From: Tethya wilhelma
Lineage: Eukaryota > Porifera > Demospongiae > Tethyida > Tethyidae
Reading direction: 5' to 3'
Assembly (NCBI GenBank): GCA_964030475.1
Contig: CAXIPT010000001.1
Location: 12,429,823 to 12,493,822 of the forward strand
DNA: 64,000 bases
Positions 48,901 through 52,400 of this stretch are shown here, one piece after another; the stretch's first letter is position 1; the number at the start of each line of letters is the position of its first letter. A program made the position numbers and the translations under genes. The notes beneath the pieces are model-generated. The model had not been told where the DNA came from. It did not search any database and saw only the letters and a program-made list of their open reading frames with translations.

Positions 48901-49087
48901 AGTCTGGGTTATTGCAAAATTTTGAATCACCACCCAGATCATGTGAGCCAGATGATGGCTTGTTGACTGACTCTAGTTGAGGTCTTTTACACCCAGGGCA
49001 AATTTCTATTGCTATACCTGGTGGTAAACCAGTTACCTCCAATGGACAGTGCATGCACTTCCACCCACCTCCTGATGCCTCAGACAT
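1..49087 (-). CDS. RNF213-like giant AAA+/E3 ubiquitin ligase gene, N-terminal part (3' end beyond window)
   Basis: Exon chain (minus): 49087-47766, 47550-47440, 40392-40336, 39429-39247 and 38978-38743 (or their duplicates 37997-37815 and 37546-37311), 35985-35657, 26822-26335, 26235-26046, 25535-25462, 25322-25010, 23864-23766, 7274-7164, 7102-6919, 5378-5034, 4817-4219, 4137-3972, 3880-3642, 3498-3193, 2996-2105, 2036-1754, 952-849, 781-704, 608-496, 439-298, 164-1. Every junction keeps phase and the sum is 2,376 whole codons. The order of recognisable pieces follows vertebrate RNF213: zinc ribbon, CBM20-like segment (IPYKYVIF), helical arm (GEVTL/GDITLEE-type motif), LITGSNAENRAEVDRF, PLPTPEEVLVC, EYRLVVICSN. 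RNF213 is a cytosolic, membrane- and lipid-droplet-associated ATPase and ubiquitin ligase. The AAA+ modules and RING/E3 shell should lie beyond base 1. A paralogous block (8.3-20.2 kb) and a RAG1-like gene (30.8-34.3 kb) lie inside the span. Whether all exons form one transcript is inferred. Confidence 0.82.
1094..1682. mobile_element. Foldback MITE in RNF213-like intron (TAGCCTC family)
   Basis: Inverted arms at 1125-1154 (GAGAGCCTGGTACCAGTAGT, followed by CACGTGAGTGAC) and 1633-1662 enclose about 480 bp. The left end TAGCCTCATTCCCGGGC matches the better-preserved element at 5475-6093. Flanks CATACACAC (1085-1093) and AATACACAC (1683-1691) agree at 8 of 9 positions, suggesting a 9-bp target duplication. 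The usual right terminus (GAGGCTA) is missing, so the right boundary is approximate. It lies wholly within the 952-1754 intron. Confidence 0.65.
1754..7274 (-). CDS. RNF213-like helical-arm exons, block 3, with two UBA-like domains
   Basis: Exons from 7274-7164 to 2036-1754. They include the pair 5378-5034 / 4817-4219 (SCLPVWCTIVCTCADSTLD; GDITLEELKKI, corresponding to the RNF213 KSGEVTLAE region), 4137-3972, 3880-3642, 3498-3193 (SLNELRDLESKLVLITGS) and the long 2996-2105. The end of the long exon (ILTYCQERFDFSQ ... VENWCVEN) and exon 2036-1754 (VVELMSAGFGLDQSIAAV ... AAMEYLMSA) each look like a UBA, the three-helix ubiquitin-binding fold. The second is the more convincing (M-x-x-GF and AxxYL features). 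The human protein has no UBA that I know of here, so this is a lineage-specific insertion or one lost in vertebrates. An acidic linker (SESDEDEAMSNSSSESD) separates them. Confidence 0.8.
5475..6093. mobile_element. Non-autonomous DNA transposon with 9-bp target duplication (TAGCCTCGT ends)
   Basis: The element begins TAGCCTCGTTCCCAGGC and ends GCCTGGTACGAGGCTA. It is flanked by perfect 9-bp direct repeats AGGTATAAT (5466-5474 and 6094-6102). Subterminal inverted arms carry GGGAGGGCCTGGTATAT and CACGTG. No coding capacity was seen. A 9-bp duplication is typical of Mutator-like elements, so I infer a MULE-type MITE. It sits in the intron between exons 7102-6919 and 5378-5034. A partial relative is at 6195-6270. 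Confidence 0.85.
6350..6895. repeat. Irregular array of GGCCACTTTCAGCCA-like motifs
   Basis: Six copies of a motif near GGCCACTTTCAGCCA occur on the plus strand at about 6357, 6413, 6468, 6564, 6705 and 6876. Several are followed by a TGTGGC/TGTGAC stretch and an AAAATC-type spacer. Spacing runs from 55 to 171 bp, so this is a degenerate tandem array, not a clean satellite. It lies in the intron just downstream of exon 7102-6919. No coding sequence was seen. Confidence 0.6.
7627..8297 (-). pseudogene. Transposase-like fragment (YSD...GQN / LPNDRDF family), 5' truncated at an N
   Basis: An open frame of just over 217 codons runs from the N at 8,298 to a stop at 7627. It contains YSDSCFGQNKNFQMICFW, HTYLPNDRDFAHIEKRK, VPVDWEKIVSEARPRHPF and an acidic C-terminus. 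I recognise this motif set from multi-copy uncharacterised metazoan proteins that behave like transposon products (DUF7869-like); the YSD/DRD pattern suggests an RNase-H-like catalytic fold. The N-terminal part is absent, and no start codon or matching upstream exon is seen beyond the N. It lies in the intron between RNF213-like exons 23864-23766 and 7274-7164, same strand. Confidence 0.6.
8298..8298. other. Single N: probable sequence junction
   Basis: One ambiguous base where two coding frames are both cut. On the right, an RNF213-like exon (8363-8299, homologous to 4137-3972) stops after about 20 codons. On the left, the transposase-like frame begins in mid-domain. The other N in the window is at 22,993, beyond the opposite end of the same paralogous block. 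Confidence 0.6.
8299..20194 (-). CDS. Second RNF213-like helical-arm block (paralogous copy, truncated at both ends)
   Basis: Exons 20194-19704, 19532-19343, 14745-14672, 14610-14289, 12902-12804, 12187-12074, 11948-11771, 9510-9166, 9036-8447 and 8363-8299. All are phase-compatible. They parallel block 1 (first five) and the exons at 7.3-4.0 kb (last five). Exon lengths of 190, 74, 99 and 345 nt are conserved exactly, while protein identity by eye is only about half (e.g. LRNPQWLYAIPLIHFL versus LRNPQWLCAIPLVHVL; TCADSTLDGIC versus TCADSTLDSIC). No N-terminal or CBM20-like exons precede it. The last exon stops in mid-sequence at the N at 8,298. This could be part of a tandem paralog, an internal gene duplication, or a contig placed here in error. 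Confidence 0.75.
9570..9800. mobile_element. Foldback element (AATGGCCAAATCATAAAAA arms)
   Basis: Left arm 9601-9660 and right arm 9717-9787 are near-perfect inverted copies: AATGGCCAAATCATAAAAAA, then TAGGAATGGTTGTCAGATTG, then GAGGAGTTCATT. A spacer of about 55 bp separates them. Related half-copies lie at 14827-14950, 21300-21410 and 24840-24945. There is no coding capacity. The ends are set by eye. Confidence 0.75.
9801..11770. other. Intronic region without recognisable gene
   Basis: Intron between paralogous RNF213-like exons 11948-11771 and 9510-9166. Open frames here (e.g. 98 codons at 11452-11748 plus, 78 codons at 10353-10589 minus) show no recognisable domain, compositional bias or splice support. 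Nothing convincing seen. Confidence 0.5.
12903..14288. other. Intron without recognisable feature
   Basis: AT-rich intron of the paralogous RNF213-like block. A short (CAAA)n tract is present near 14141-14160. No coding or foldback structure was recognised. Confidence 0.5.
14957..15143. mobile_element. TACCGTATAGC-family foldback MITE, copy 1
   Basis: Ends TACCATAGATCGGGAAATTT and (reverse) TACCGTAGATCGGGAAATTT. The interior is built of short CGAAAATT palindrome-like units around a CACGTG core at ~14999. First of a cluster of five related elements. Confidence 0.8.
15282..15491. mobile_element. TACCGTATAGC-family foldback MITE, copy 2
   Basis: Ends TACTGTATAGCTCCAAATTT and (reverse) TACCGTATAGCTCCAAATTT. 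The interior is rich in TTTTCGTG units in both orientations. Same end signature as its neighbours, but a different subterminal sequence (CTCC in place of GGG). Confidence 0.8.
15558..15786. mobile_element. TACCGTATAGC-family foldback MITE, copy 3
   Basis: Ends TACCGTATAGCGGGAAATTT and (reverse) TACCTTATAGCGGGAAATTT. A CCACGTGG core lies near 15654. Interior again of AAAATTTTCG units. Confidence 0.85.
15820..16009. mobile_element. TACCGTATAGC-family foldback MITE, copy 4
   Basis: Ends TACCGTATAGTGGGAAATTT and (reverse) TAACGTATAGTGGGAAATTT. Only 33 bp separate it from copy 3. The interior has paired CGTGCC / GGCACG sequence in place of a full CACGTG. Confidence 0.82.
16162..16373. mobile_element. 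TACCGTATAGC-family foldback MITE, copy 5
   Basis: Ends TACCGTATAGCGGGTAAA and (reverse) the same sequence. The subterminal part is ATTTGGCGAATT-type instead of ATTTTCG-type. The core is GCACGTGCGCCCATATAAAC. It closely resembles copy 6 at 20227. Confidence 0.85.
16374..17339. repeat. Fragments of dispersed repeats, no gene
   Basis: Contains a half-copy of the TAGCCTC-family element (about 16700-16970, ending GCCTGGGAACGAGACTAC) that matches the 1250-1690 region, and low-complexity AT-rich DNA. No coding sequence recognised. Confidence 0.55.
17340..17595 (+). repeat. Hairpin-headed dispersed repeat, copy 1
   Basis: The body begins near GTGATTGATGGGTGCAGTTT, passes TTCGAAGCTAAG, TTGATTCATGAACG and an ACAGACAG run, and ends in a hairpin CCTCTGCACGTGCTACGC / GCGCAGAGG. 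At least eight copies occur in this window, in both orientations. No long open frame; it may be SINE- or MITE-like. Confidence 0.7.
18085..18335 (+). repeat. Hairpin-headed dispersed repeat, copy 2
   Basis: Same order of segments as copy 1 (GTGATTTCGAAGCTAAGC, TTGATTCATGAAC, CA-rich run, CCCTCTGCACGTGCTACGC). The hairpin is partly degraded. Confidence 0.7.
18755..19018 (+). repeat. Hairpin-headed dispersed repeat, copy 3
   Basis: A more diverged member (GGCGTGATTAGCAGGTGTG, CTTCAAAGCTTAGC, ACAGACAGAC). It ends with a GCGCGCC / TTGCTGTGCATGTGC variant of the head. The copy at 47075-47365 belongs to the same subtype. Confidence 0.65.
20227..20434. mobile_element. TACCGTATAGC-family foldback MITE, copy 6
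   Basis: Ends TACCATAATTATAGCGAGTA and (reverse) TACCATATAGTGGGTAAA. The core GCACGTGCATGCGTATAAAA resembles copy 5 read in reverse. It lies just upstream of exon 20194-19704, outside coding sequence. Confidence 0.75.
21457..21569. mobile_element. CAGAGGAGGTACGAC-ended foldback MITE, copy 1
   Basis: Terminal inverted repeats CAGAGGAGGTACGACATGAG and (reverse) CAGAGGAGGTACGACACCTG. The flanks AAAGCAGAG and GTAGCAGAG match at 7 of 9 positions, consistent with an aged 9-bp target duplication. A GTGCACGTGATCAACTCTCA interior is shared with the copy at 49991. Confidence 0.8.
21580..23765. other. Non-coding region with one ambiguous base
   Basis: Between exon 23864-23766 and the paralogous block. 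It holds a copy of the TTTAGCTCATTCTCTTTC repeat (reverse orientation, ~22690-22960; relatives at 23960-24300 and 28455-28810), the N at 22,993, and an (AAAAT)n run at 23166-23206. No coding exon recognised. Confidence 0.55.
22993..22993. other. Single N: possible sequence junction
   Basis: The second of only two ambiguous bases. Together with 8,298 it brackets the paralogous RNF213-like block (20194-8299). The flanks are AT-rich, so a simple base ambiguity is also possible. Confidence 0.45.
23766..26822 (-). CDS. RNF213-like helical-arm exons, block 1
   Basis: Five exons: 26822-26335 (RDWLFEVV ... LRNPQWLCAIPLVHVL), 26235-26046 (LVEKHFNQL ... FLLIPPYLS), 25535-25462, 25322-25010 (LEAALNASELLLSRL ... 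YFESWIKRGF) and 23864-23766 (VWLSLIGLDCPQEL). They match the alpha-helical N-terminal arm of RNF213; human has WLGALPVLHCC at the place of PQWLCAIPLVHVL. Exons 190, 74 and 99 nt long have partners of identical length in the paralogous block at 12.8-20.2 kb. Phases run 0-2-0-2-0-0. The last donor (phase 0) fits the exon at 7274 equally well, and also the paralogous exon at 20194. Confidence 0.82.
26823..27360. other. Intron stretch without gene
   Basis: AT-rich DNA with a short (AAAAC)n run just upstream of exon 26822. No coding sequence seen. The 27300-27360 part is an extra partial arm of the foldback element that follows. Confidence 0.5.
27361..27640. mobile_element. Long-armed foldback element
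   Basis: Arms of about 95 bp (27361-27458 and 27537-27634) are inverted copies. They contain AAGCAAGCTACTAAATCACT, ATGAGTAAGT and a CACAAGGGTAAAGTCAA stretch, with an ~80-bp loop. A third partial arm (27300-27360) lies directly outside the left arm. Non-coding. Confidence 0.75.
28203..28450. mobile_element. TAGTCTCGCTAGCCAGAC-ended foldback MITE
   Basis: Begins TAGTCTCGCTAGCCAGAC and ends GTCTGGCTAGCGAGACTA. An inverted half (AGTCTGGCTAGCAAGACTAG) lies at 28174-28193. Both flanks contain GTATTAAAG, but at slightly different distances, so the target duplication is uncertain. A short relative (AGTCTGGCTGGCCAGACT and partner) is at 49851-49915. Confidence 0.75.
29284..29525 (-). repeat. Hairpin-headed dispersed repeat, copy 4 (reverse)
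   Basis: Starts with the hairpin CCCTCTGCACGTGCTACGC / GCAGAGGG. It continues with a TGTCTGTCTG run, CGTTCATGAATCGAAGTTAT and GTGCTTAGGCTTCAAAACCA, the reverse complement of copies 1-3. Confidence 0.7.
29580..29673. mobile_element. Short TAGCCTC-family MITE with 9-bp flanking repeat
   Basis: A 94-bp element, TAGCCTCATTCCCAGGCC ... AGGCCTGGGTACGAGGCTA, flanked by ATTCATGGG (29571-29579) and CTTCATGGG (29674-29682), 8 of 9 identical. A small deletion derivative of the family of 5475-6093. Confidence 0.8.
30810..34335 (-). CDS. RAG1-like protein: N-terminal zinc region, RING-like finger and DDE-type transposase core
   Basis: Eleven exons: 34335-33776, 33707-33359, 33242-33013, 32959-32753, 32690-32445, 32393-32317, 32247-32048, 31990-31676, 31596-31432, 31373-31193, 31129-30810. 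The ten introns are 51-116 nt, GT-AG and phase-consistent, giving 950 codons with a TGA stop. Residues ~5-100 follow the RAG1 zinc-binding dimerisation region: LCRVCGG, NTHPKHFCKRCHAI, MEWSEHNEGGCKVCE. A RING-like finger follows (VQCPVCHELLDQPVQTLCG ... CLSCVLRWF). The core has candidate acidic residues in IGGDKGG (~471), FITGDYELLCRLYG (~542) and GEQGAESIH (~890), plus a zinc set CCLWC / MPGLH as in RAG1 core. The first ATG (34335) is assumed as start. It may belong to the RAG1-N-terminus-bearing transposon group reported in molluscs, or be a domesticated gene. No terminal inverted repeats were found. Confidence 0.85.
34336..35656. other. Upstream region of the RAG1-like gene
   Basis: Presumed 5' flank of the RAG1-like gene (34336 to about 34600), then intron DNA of the RNF213-like gene. 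No further coding exon, foldback or inverted terminal repeat was recognised. Short open frames at 34885-35176 show no domain. Confidence 0.45.
35657..35985 (-). CDS. RNF213-like exon after the CBM20-like domain
   Basis: A 329-nt exon, entered in phase 1 and left in phase 0. It starts TYHHFDSMSFPHA, corresponding to the RNF213 stretch just after the CBM20-like fold (a W/Y-H-x-Y-D pattern), and continues as predicted helices with several Cys. The next recognisable exon of the chain is 8.8 kb away at 26822. The RAG1-like gene lies in the intervening intron. Confidence 0.78.
36400..36610 (-). repeat. Hairpin-headed dispersed repeat, copy 5 (reverse, degenerate) with TCTG microsatellite
   Basis: Contains (TCTG)n at about 36447-36470, in the position where other copies have two or three units, followed by ATATCTCAAAAACAGCAGCT. 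The hairpin head is largely lost. Confidence 0.5.
36779..37022. mobile_element. Foldback MITE (CTAAAGTCCATCTG ends)
   Basis: Left arm CTAAAGTCCATCTGATTTGA then GAATGCTGG (36781-36810). Right arm is its inverse, CAGCATTCTCAAACCAGATG then GACTTTAG (36993-37022). About 180 bp of non-coding DNA lies between. Confidence 0.75.
37083..38514. repeat. 1,432-bp tandem repeat, unit 1
   Basis: First of two adjacent units that I could not distinguish by eye, including a G9 run and all intron sequence. The unit spans from AATAATTTATAATTATATAC to CAAGTACATGATG. It contains the two CBM20-like exons and their flanking introns. Confidence 0.92.
37311..37997 (-). CDS. RNF213-like CBM20-like domain, two exons, downstream copy
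   Basis: Exact second copy of the two CBM20-like exons, at 37997-37815 and 37546-37311, inside the second unit of the 1,432-bp tandem repeat. Its last exon leaves in phase 1 and joins the next exon (35985-35657) in frame (IPQ-G-TYHHFD), as the other copy would. Only one full pair can be used in frame. Skipping one pair or mixing exons (first exon of one copy with second exon of the other) also works. No base difference from the other copy was found by eye. Confidence 0.78.
38515..39946. repeat. 1,432-bp tandem repeat, unit 2
   Basis: Second unit, directly adjacent in the same orientation. Absence of differences across introns points to a very recent duplication or an assembly artefact. Confidence 0.92.
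38743..39429 (-). CDS. RNF213-like CBM20-like domain, two exons, upstream copy
   Basis: Exons 39429-39247 and 38978-38743 encode a segment matching the carbohydrate-binding-module-20-like region of RNF213. The first has a beta-rich stretch (LFVIFHVLVPLEAWSWD, GQWKVNVGTF); the second has KHIPYKYVIFSPQ. The final donor is probably GC-type (AAG|GCAAGC at 38742). A GT donor 12 nt upstream (38754) has the same phase, giving a protein four residues shorter. This copy is identical to the one 1,432 bp downstream in transcription order. The second exon exits in phase 1, so it cannot splice into the first exon of the next copy (entry phase 2). Confidence 0.8.
40336..40392 (-). CDS. RNF213-like small linker exon
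   Basis: This 57-nt candidate exon has an acceptor (TTTAG) and a strong donor (GTAAGC). It is entered in phase 2 from the zinc-ribbon exons and leaves in phase 2 into the CBM20-like exon. The peptide (SLFKDTEDQGAFQEDS) is acidic and unremarkable. The call rests on splice sites and phase, not homology. Confidence 0.55.
40857..41105 (-). repeat. Hairpin-headed dispersed repeat, copy 6 (reverse)
   Basis: Head CCTCGGCGCGTGCGTAGC / ATGTGCAGAGGG, then a GTCTGTCTGTCTGTC run, TTACGTTCATAACTCTGAAT and GCGCTTAGCTTCGAGGCCAC. Lies in the large intron 47440-40392. Confidence 0.65.
42395..42594. mobile_element. TACCGTATAGC-family foldback MITE, copy 7
   Basis: Ends TACCATATAGCCGGAAATAT and (reverse) TACCGTATAGCCAGAAATAT. 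The interior has ATTTGCCTATATTTT/AATATAAGTTTG-type arms around GCATGCGCGTAG. Confidence 0.82.
43475..43735 (+). repeat. Hairpin-headed dispersed repeat, copy 7
   Basis: GGCGTAATCAATGGATACGA, CTCGAAGCTAAG, a (CA)n run at 43547-43563, TTGATTTATGAACG and ACAGACAGGCACACAC. It ends next to MITE copy 8, in place of a normal hairpin head. Confidence 0.6.
43766..43998. mobile_element. TACCGTATAGC-family foldback MITE, copy 8
   Basis: Near-perfect ends TACCGTATAGCCGGAAAATT in both orientations. The subterminal part is GGCGGATT-type and the core is TCACGTGCAC followed by a palindromic CGTACGTACGCATA stretch. The best-preserved member in the window. Confidence 0.88.
43999..45134. other. Intron region with an unassigned open frame
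   Basis: Part of the large RNF213-like intron. A 146-codon plus-strand frame at 44661-45101 has no recognisable domain. A sequence near its start (GGACAACTTAATG) is loosely repeated at 44373. I do not call a gene here. Confidence 0.4.
45139..45379. mobile_element. TTAA-flanked MITE (piggyBac-type)
   Basis: A 241-bp element with arms of about 65 bp. It begins AGGAACTGTGTCACTATA and ends with the inverse, and is flanked on both sides by TTAA (45135-45138 and 45380-45383). TTAA duplication is the hallmark of piggyBac-type insertion. No coding capacity. Confidence 0.88.
45470..46702 (+). pseudogene. Ty3/gypsy retrotransposon pol remnant (RT start fused to integrase)
   Basis: From about 45470 to 45930 is the N-terminal part of a Ty3/gypsy reverse transcriptase (WAAPVVAVLKKSGDIRLCGN, SKLDLSSAYLKM). 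At about 45931 the same reading frame changes to the integrase core (FLIIVNANSKWLDV, VTDNGSSF with a catalytic Asp, HPSSNGLAERTVQ with the catalytic Glu). The RT active-site YxDD, RNase H and integrase zinc finger are missing. A frameshift lies near 46315 and the integrase C-terminus resumes at 46430-46702. No LTRs were recognised. It lies inside the RNF213-like intron on the opposite strand. A dead, internally deleted copy. Confidence 0.93.
47075..47365 (+). repeat. Hairpin-headed dispersed repeat, copy 8
   Basis: GGCGTGATTAGCAGGTGTGG, CTTGAAGCTTAGC, TTTTACTTTGGTATGTCGCT, an (AC)n run and two successive head-like segments (CTGCACATGCACACCAAGGG; CCTCTGCACATGCTGAGG). The same subtype as copy 3. 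Confidence 0.65.
47440..49087 (-). CDS. RNF213-like exons 1-2: zinc ribbons and disordered linker
   Basis: The start ATG is at 49087. Three CxxC...CxxC modules are visible: residues ~10-35 (WKCMHC / ICPGCK), ~57-80 (FCNNPDC / CEAC) and ~190-215 (ECVNPSC / VCPKC). They resemble the short N-terminal zinc ribbon of RNF213 but are more numerous. Between and after them is a long Ser/Pro/Lys/Glu-rich disordered stretch with internal repeats (VPPVTPMEITK twice, a NIQPDG-x-K motif twice). Exon 1 is best ended at 47766, because only that donor (phase 2) enters exon 2 (47550-47440) in an open frame. A nearer donor at 47810 leads to a stop. Confidence 0.8.
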
Positions 49088-49454
49088 GTTAGGTGAGGCT
49101 ATCTTCGGCTGATTCAGACGCGCGTCGACTGTTCAAACCGTCTACTTGTACGATTTCTTCGGTTTGCAATGAAGAAATACCAATAGCCCAGGAGCCCTAC
49201 GAAATGGCAGTGGTACTTTAGGTATACAGTTTTTAAACTCAACTCTAACTTTAGTGACAATACACTTCTCGTAAAATCCAGCTCTCCTTGGAAAACCTCC
49301 CTCACGAGACTTAGGGGCACCCCCAGGGGAATCTTACGACGTCGACGGGTACGCATGTGCAAACATGACGTCATTGAAAATACAAAGCGTATTTATCCAT
49401 AAATCAAAATCCCCATTCTGGAAGCAGTCAATTAGTCATCAGTGTGCAGAGAAC
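49088..49454. promoter_or_regulatory. Shared spacer of divergent RNF213-like and LRRK-like genes, with a CRE-like site
   Basis: Only 367 bp separate the two start codons, so the segment must hold both 5' UTRs and core promoters. A perfect palindrome TGACGTCA (cAMP-response/ATF-type element) lies at 49366-49373. Short GC-rich stretches with CpGs (GACGCGCGTCGAC at 49117; ACGACGTCGACGGG at 49335) stand out from the AT-rich surroundings. An in-frame ATG at 49365 overlaps the palindrome. No TATA box is evident. Confidence 0.6.
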
Positions 49455-52400
49455 ATGCCAAGGACGGGCAAAGGCGCAGTAAAGACGTCTGAGCGTCGAT
49501 TAGGCAACGTAGGACTACTTATATTACAGGCTGCAAGCCAAGGCTCCAGGGAGAACCTGGAGTTTGTGCTGGAGCTAACAGAAGGTGAGTGATTCATAAT
49601 TTGGAGCTAAGCTATATATATACTGATGGATACCATGTACTGCCTAGATCTGCTCATCGCGAGCAGATTGTGCACAAGTCTCTGTGGTGTTTTTATGTGA
49701 ACTTGTTTCACTCTCTACAGCAAAACATTTTATCAACTACACAGACAAGCATGGCCAGGTAAGGGGATCATAAAATTATTTTAGTGAAAAGCACAGTTAT
49801 ATGCCATGCCAAGCTTGACCTTTTATGTCCTGTACAAGCACTAGGATCACTAGTCTGGCTGGCCAGACTCTTCATAGCTCTTCGACTTTCCCTTGTGAAG
49901 AGTCTGGTCAGCCATACTATAAGATCGGATTAACTTGTCAGTCTTGATGTACTACCTCCTAAACTGTCAAAGCACCACTGTGTGGAGACCCAGAGGAGGT
50001 ACGACACGAGTGCACCTTTGCTGAGCTGGCAAGTCTGTTAATTACATTCCAATCATGTGACCGCAATACTTCACAATGAGAGTTGATCACGTGCACCTGT
50101 TTGCCAGCTCAGCAAAGGCGCACTCGTGTCGTACCTCCTCTGGTGGAGACCTAGACCCTCCCATTCACCCAGGGCTATTAGACTCTTGCCTGCTACTACA
50201 ATACAATGTTTGTGCTTGCAAAAGTTGAACATGTGTAATTGTTTGCAAACACCACACGAGAATCAAGTGTATGGAGTGTCTTGTACATTTAGTGTGTGAA
50301 CATTGTCTCTAGCTGTAACTAATGCTTGATGTTGTATTGTGACACAGTTTGAGGTTCTGTGCCGAAAATTTTCTACCAAAATAACAGTACCAATAGCAGA
50401 ACATGACTAGTGTCATACTTAGGTCTTCCTCATGCAGTTATATATTAAACCCTGGTAAGCAAGGCCTAGGTACAAGGCTAATACATAAAGCACCAGTGAC
50501 CTAGATGGGTACAGGAAGCATCACCCTGATACCCAGGCAGTGTTTATGTTCTGTTGAACTGTTGATTATCATTAAAGGCTTTATATACCATATAGCCTGG
50601 ATTGCCCAAGTAGGTATCTCCACTTGGCACTTTATGGCTACCATTCTGTTCCTTATGTGGGCTAATTTGTTTGTTGCCAAAAGTGTTGTGTAAACAGCCG
50701 CTTGCAGTGGTTGTTAGGATAGGGTGGCATATGGTCCATGTACACCAGTTTCCATTACAGTATGTACCAATACAAGGTATCGAACTCCCTTTAGGTGTTT
50801 GTAAACAAATTGTTTTTTTGTTTTTTTTTGACTCACATATGCACTGAGTAAATGTCACTATACTTGTAGCCTGAATTGATCCCTTCCTTTCCACATACAT
50901 GTACTCACTCACATTCCTCCACAGACCCCTCTCATGACGGCCGCTAAGAATGGCCATCTGTCTTGTGTGAAGCTGCTCATTGCCAGTGGAGCTAACATCC
51001 GGTGCAGAGCTTACGGCCAGGGCCAAGACCTGTCCTTAACTCAAGTAGCCTCTAGAGGTGGTCACCAGCATGTGGCTAACTACATACAGAAGTGTCTTGG
51101 TGAGCAGCACTATACTGTAGGTCACTTGATTGCACTGTTGTTATTGTAGGCTGACAATGGCCCACTCTGCCAAGGCATGTGGTTAGTGGTTGCCAAGGGA
51201 TACCTAGGTGTTGGGAGAGTCAATCAATGATGAGACACAATGCATCGTGTTCCAGTTGTACCTTGGCTGCTCATGATCACTAGCAGAGGATGTTTGGGGG
51301 GCATTTGGGGGAAGACTTAGAGTTTGTTTTTGTTTCAGTAGATATTATCATCATCTGTCATCCTCCACTTTATGCTTACATGTACTAGTCTATGTGCAGT
51401 ATACTGGTGTAGTGGCTTATGTCATGACTATATGTTAACTTGCTATCACAGCTAATGGCCCTCTTGGGATTTTTAAGTGTTAGATAAAGCAACATGAATG
51501 TATCTTTTAAGGAAAAGTCAACAATTAACGCTCTATCCGATAGCAATGTGTGCTATTTTTGTGGTTAAAGCCATTTGTTCAAAAACAAAATCGTAAAATT
51601 AAAAAGTGAGCCACTTGTTTGAGATTGTTCTTATCAGTGAATTGAAACTGAAAATTAAAGTTATGATTGTTTTTCTACATTTCACAGATGATCTCACCAC
51701 CCTCCCTACATCAAGGGCACACCTTGAGAGAAGTGAGTAACCATCCCACCACGACTAGCTTTAAGACAGCAGCCACCAATACTTACTATGAAGATATAGC
51801 TATCAGCTGGTTTTATGTTCATGGTGTACCTAGCCTGTATTTCTTAGTACATATTATACATAATGTATTAGGACTAAATTGTTTTGATTAACTTGTATGA
51901 TGTAGAGTCATAAACAAATCTCTTAGGAACTCTCACACACACTCATGTTGCTGTATGTGTGCATTCATGTGTGTATGCTGTGGAGATACGTTCTCCTTGA
52001 GTTACAGCTGTCCATCTTGTTCTCTCAGGTGTCCAGAAGTTGGCCTCCTCCCCTCATTGCACTCAGAAGGACCTGGAGATGTTCACAGTGCAGCTCCAGC
52101 AGCTCATCAAGAAGTGTGACTACGACATTGACAATGTTGAAAGTGATGAAGATGATCCACCATTGTTAATGAGGTGAGTGTGAATACCCCAGCACAATGG
52201 AAGGGAGGGCAGCTAGTGAAGAGTGTGCTTTGATGCTCTTTAGTGGCACACACTCTGGTTGGTTCATTACCATCATGCTCACAATGGTCATGTGCTGGCT
52301 GGAGTGGGTCTGGTGTGTGCATGGAGTGGGTGATTTCAGCATCCTGTTTGAGAGCTTAATAAACCCTGATCTGTTGTTTTAGCATTGTCTCTATAAGGTG

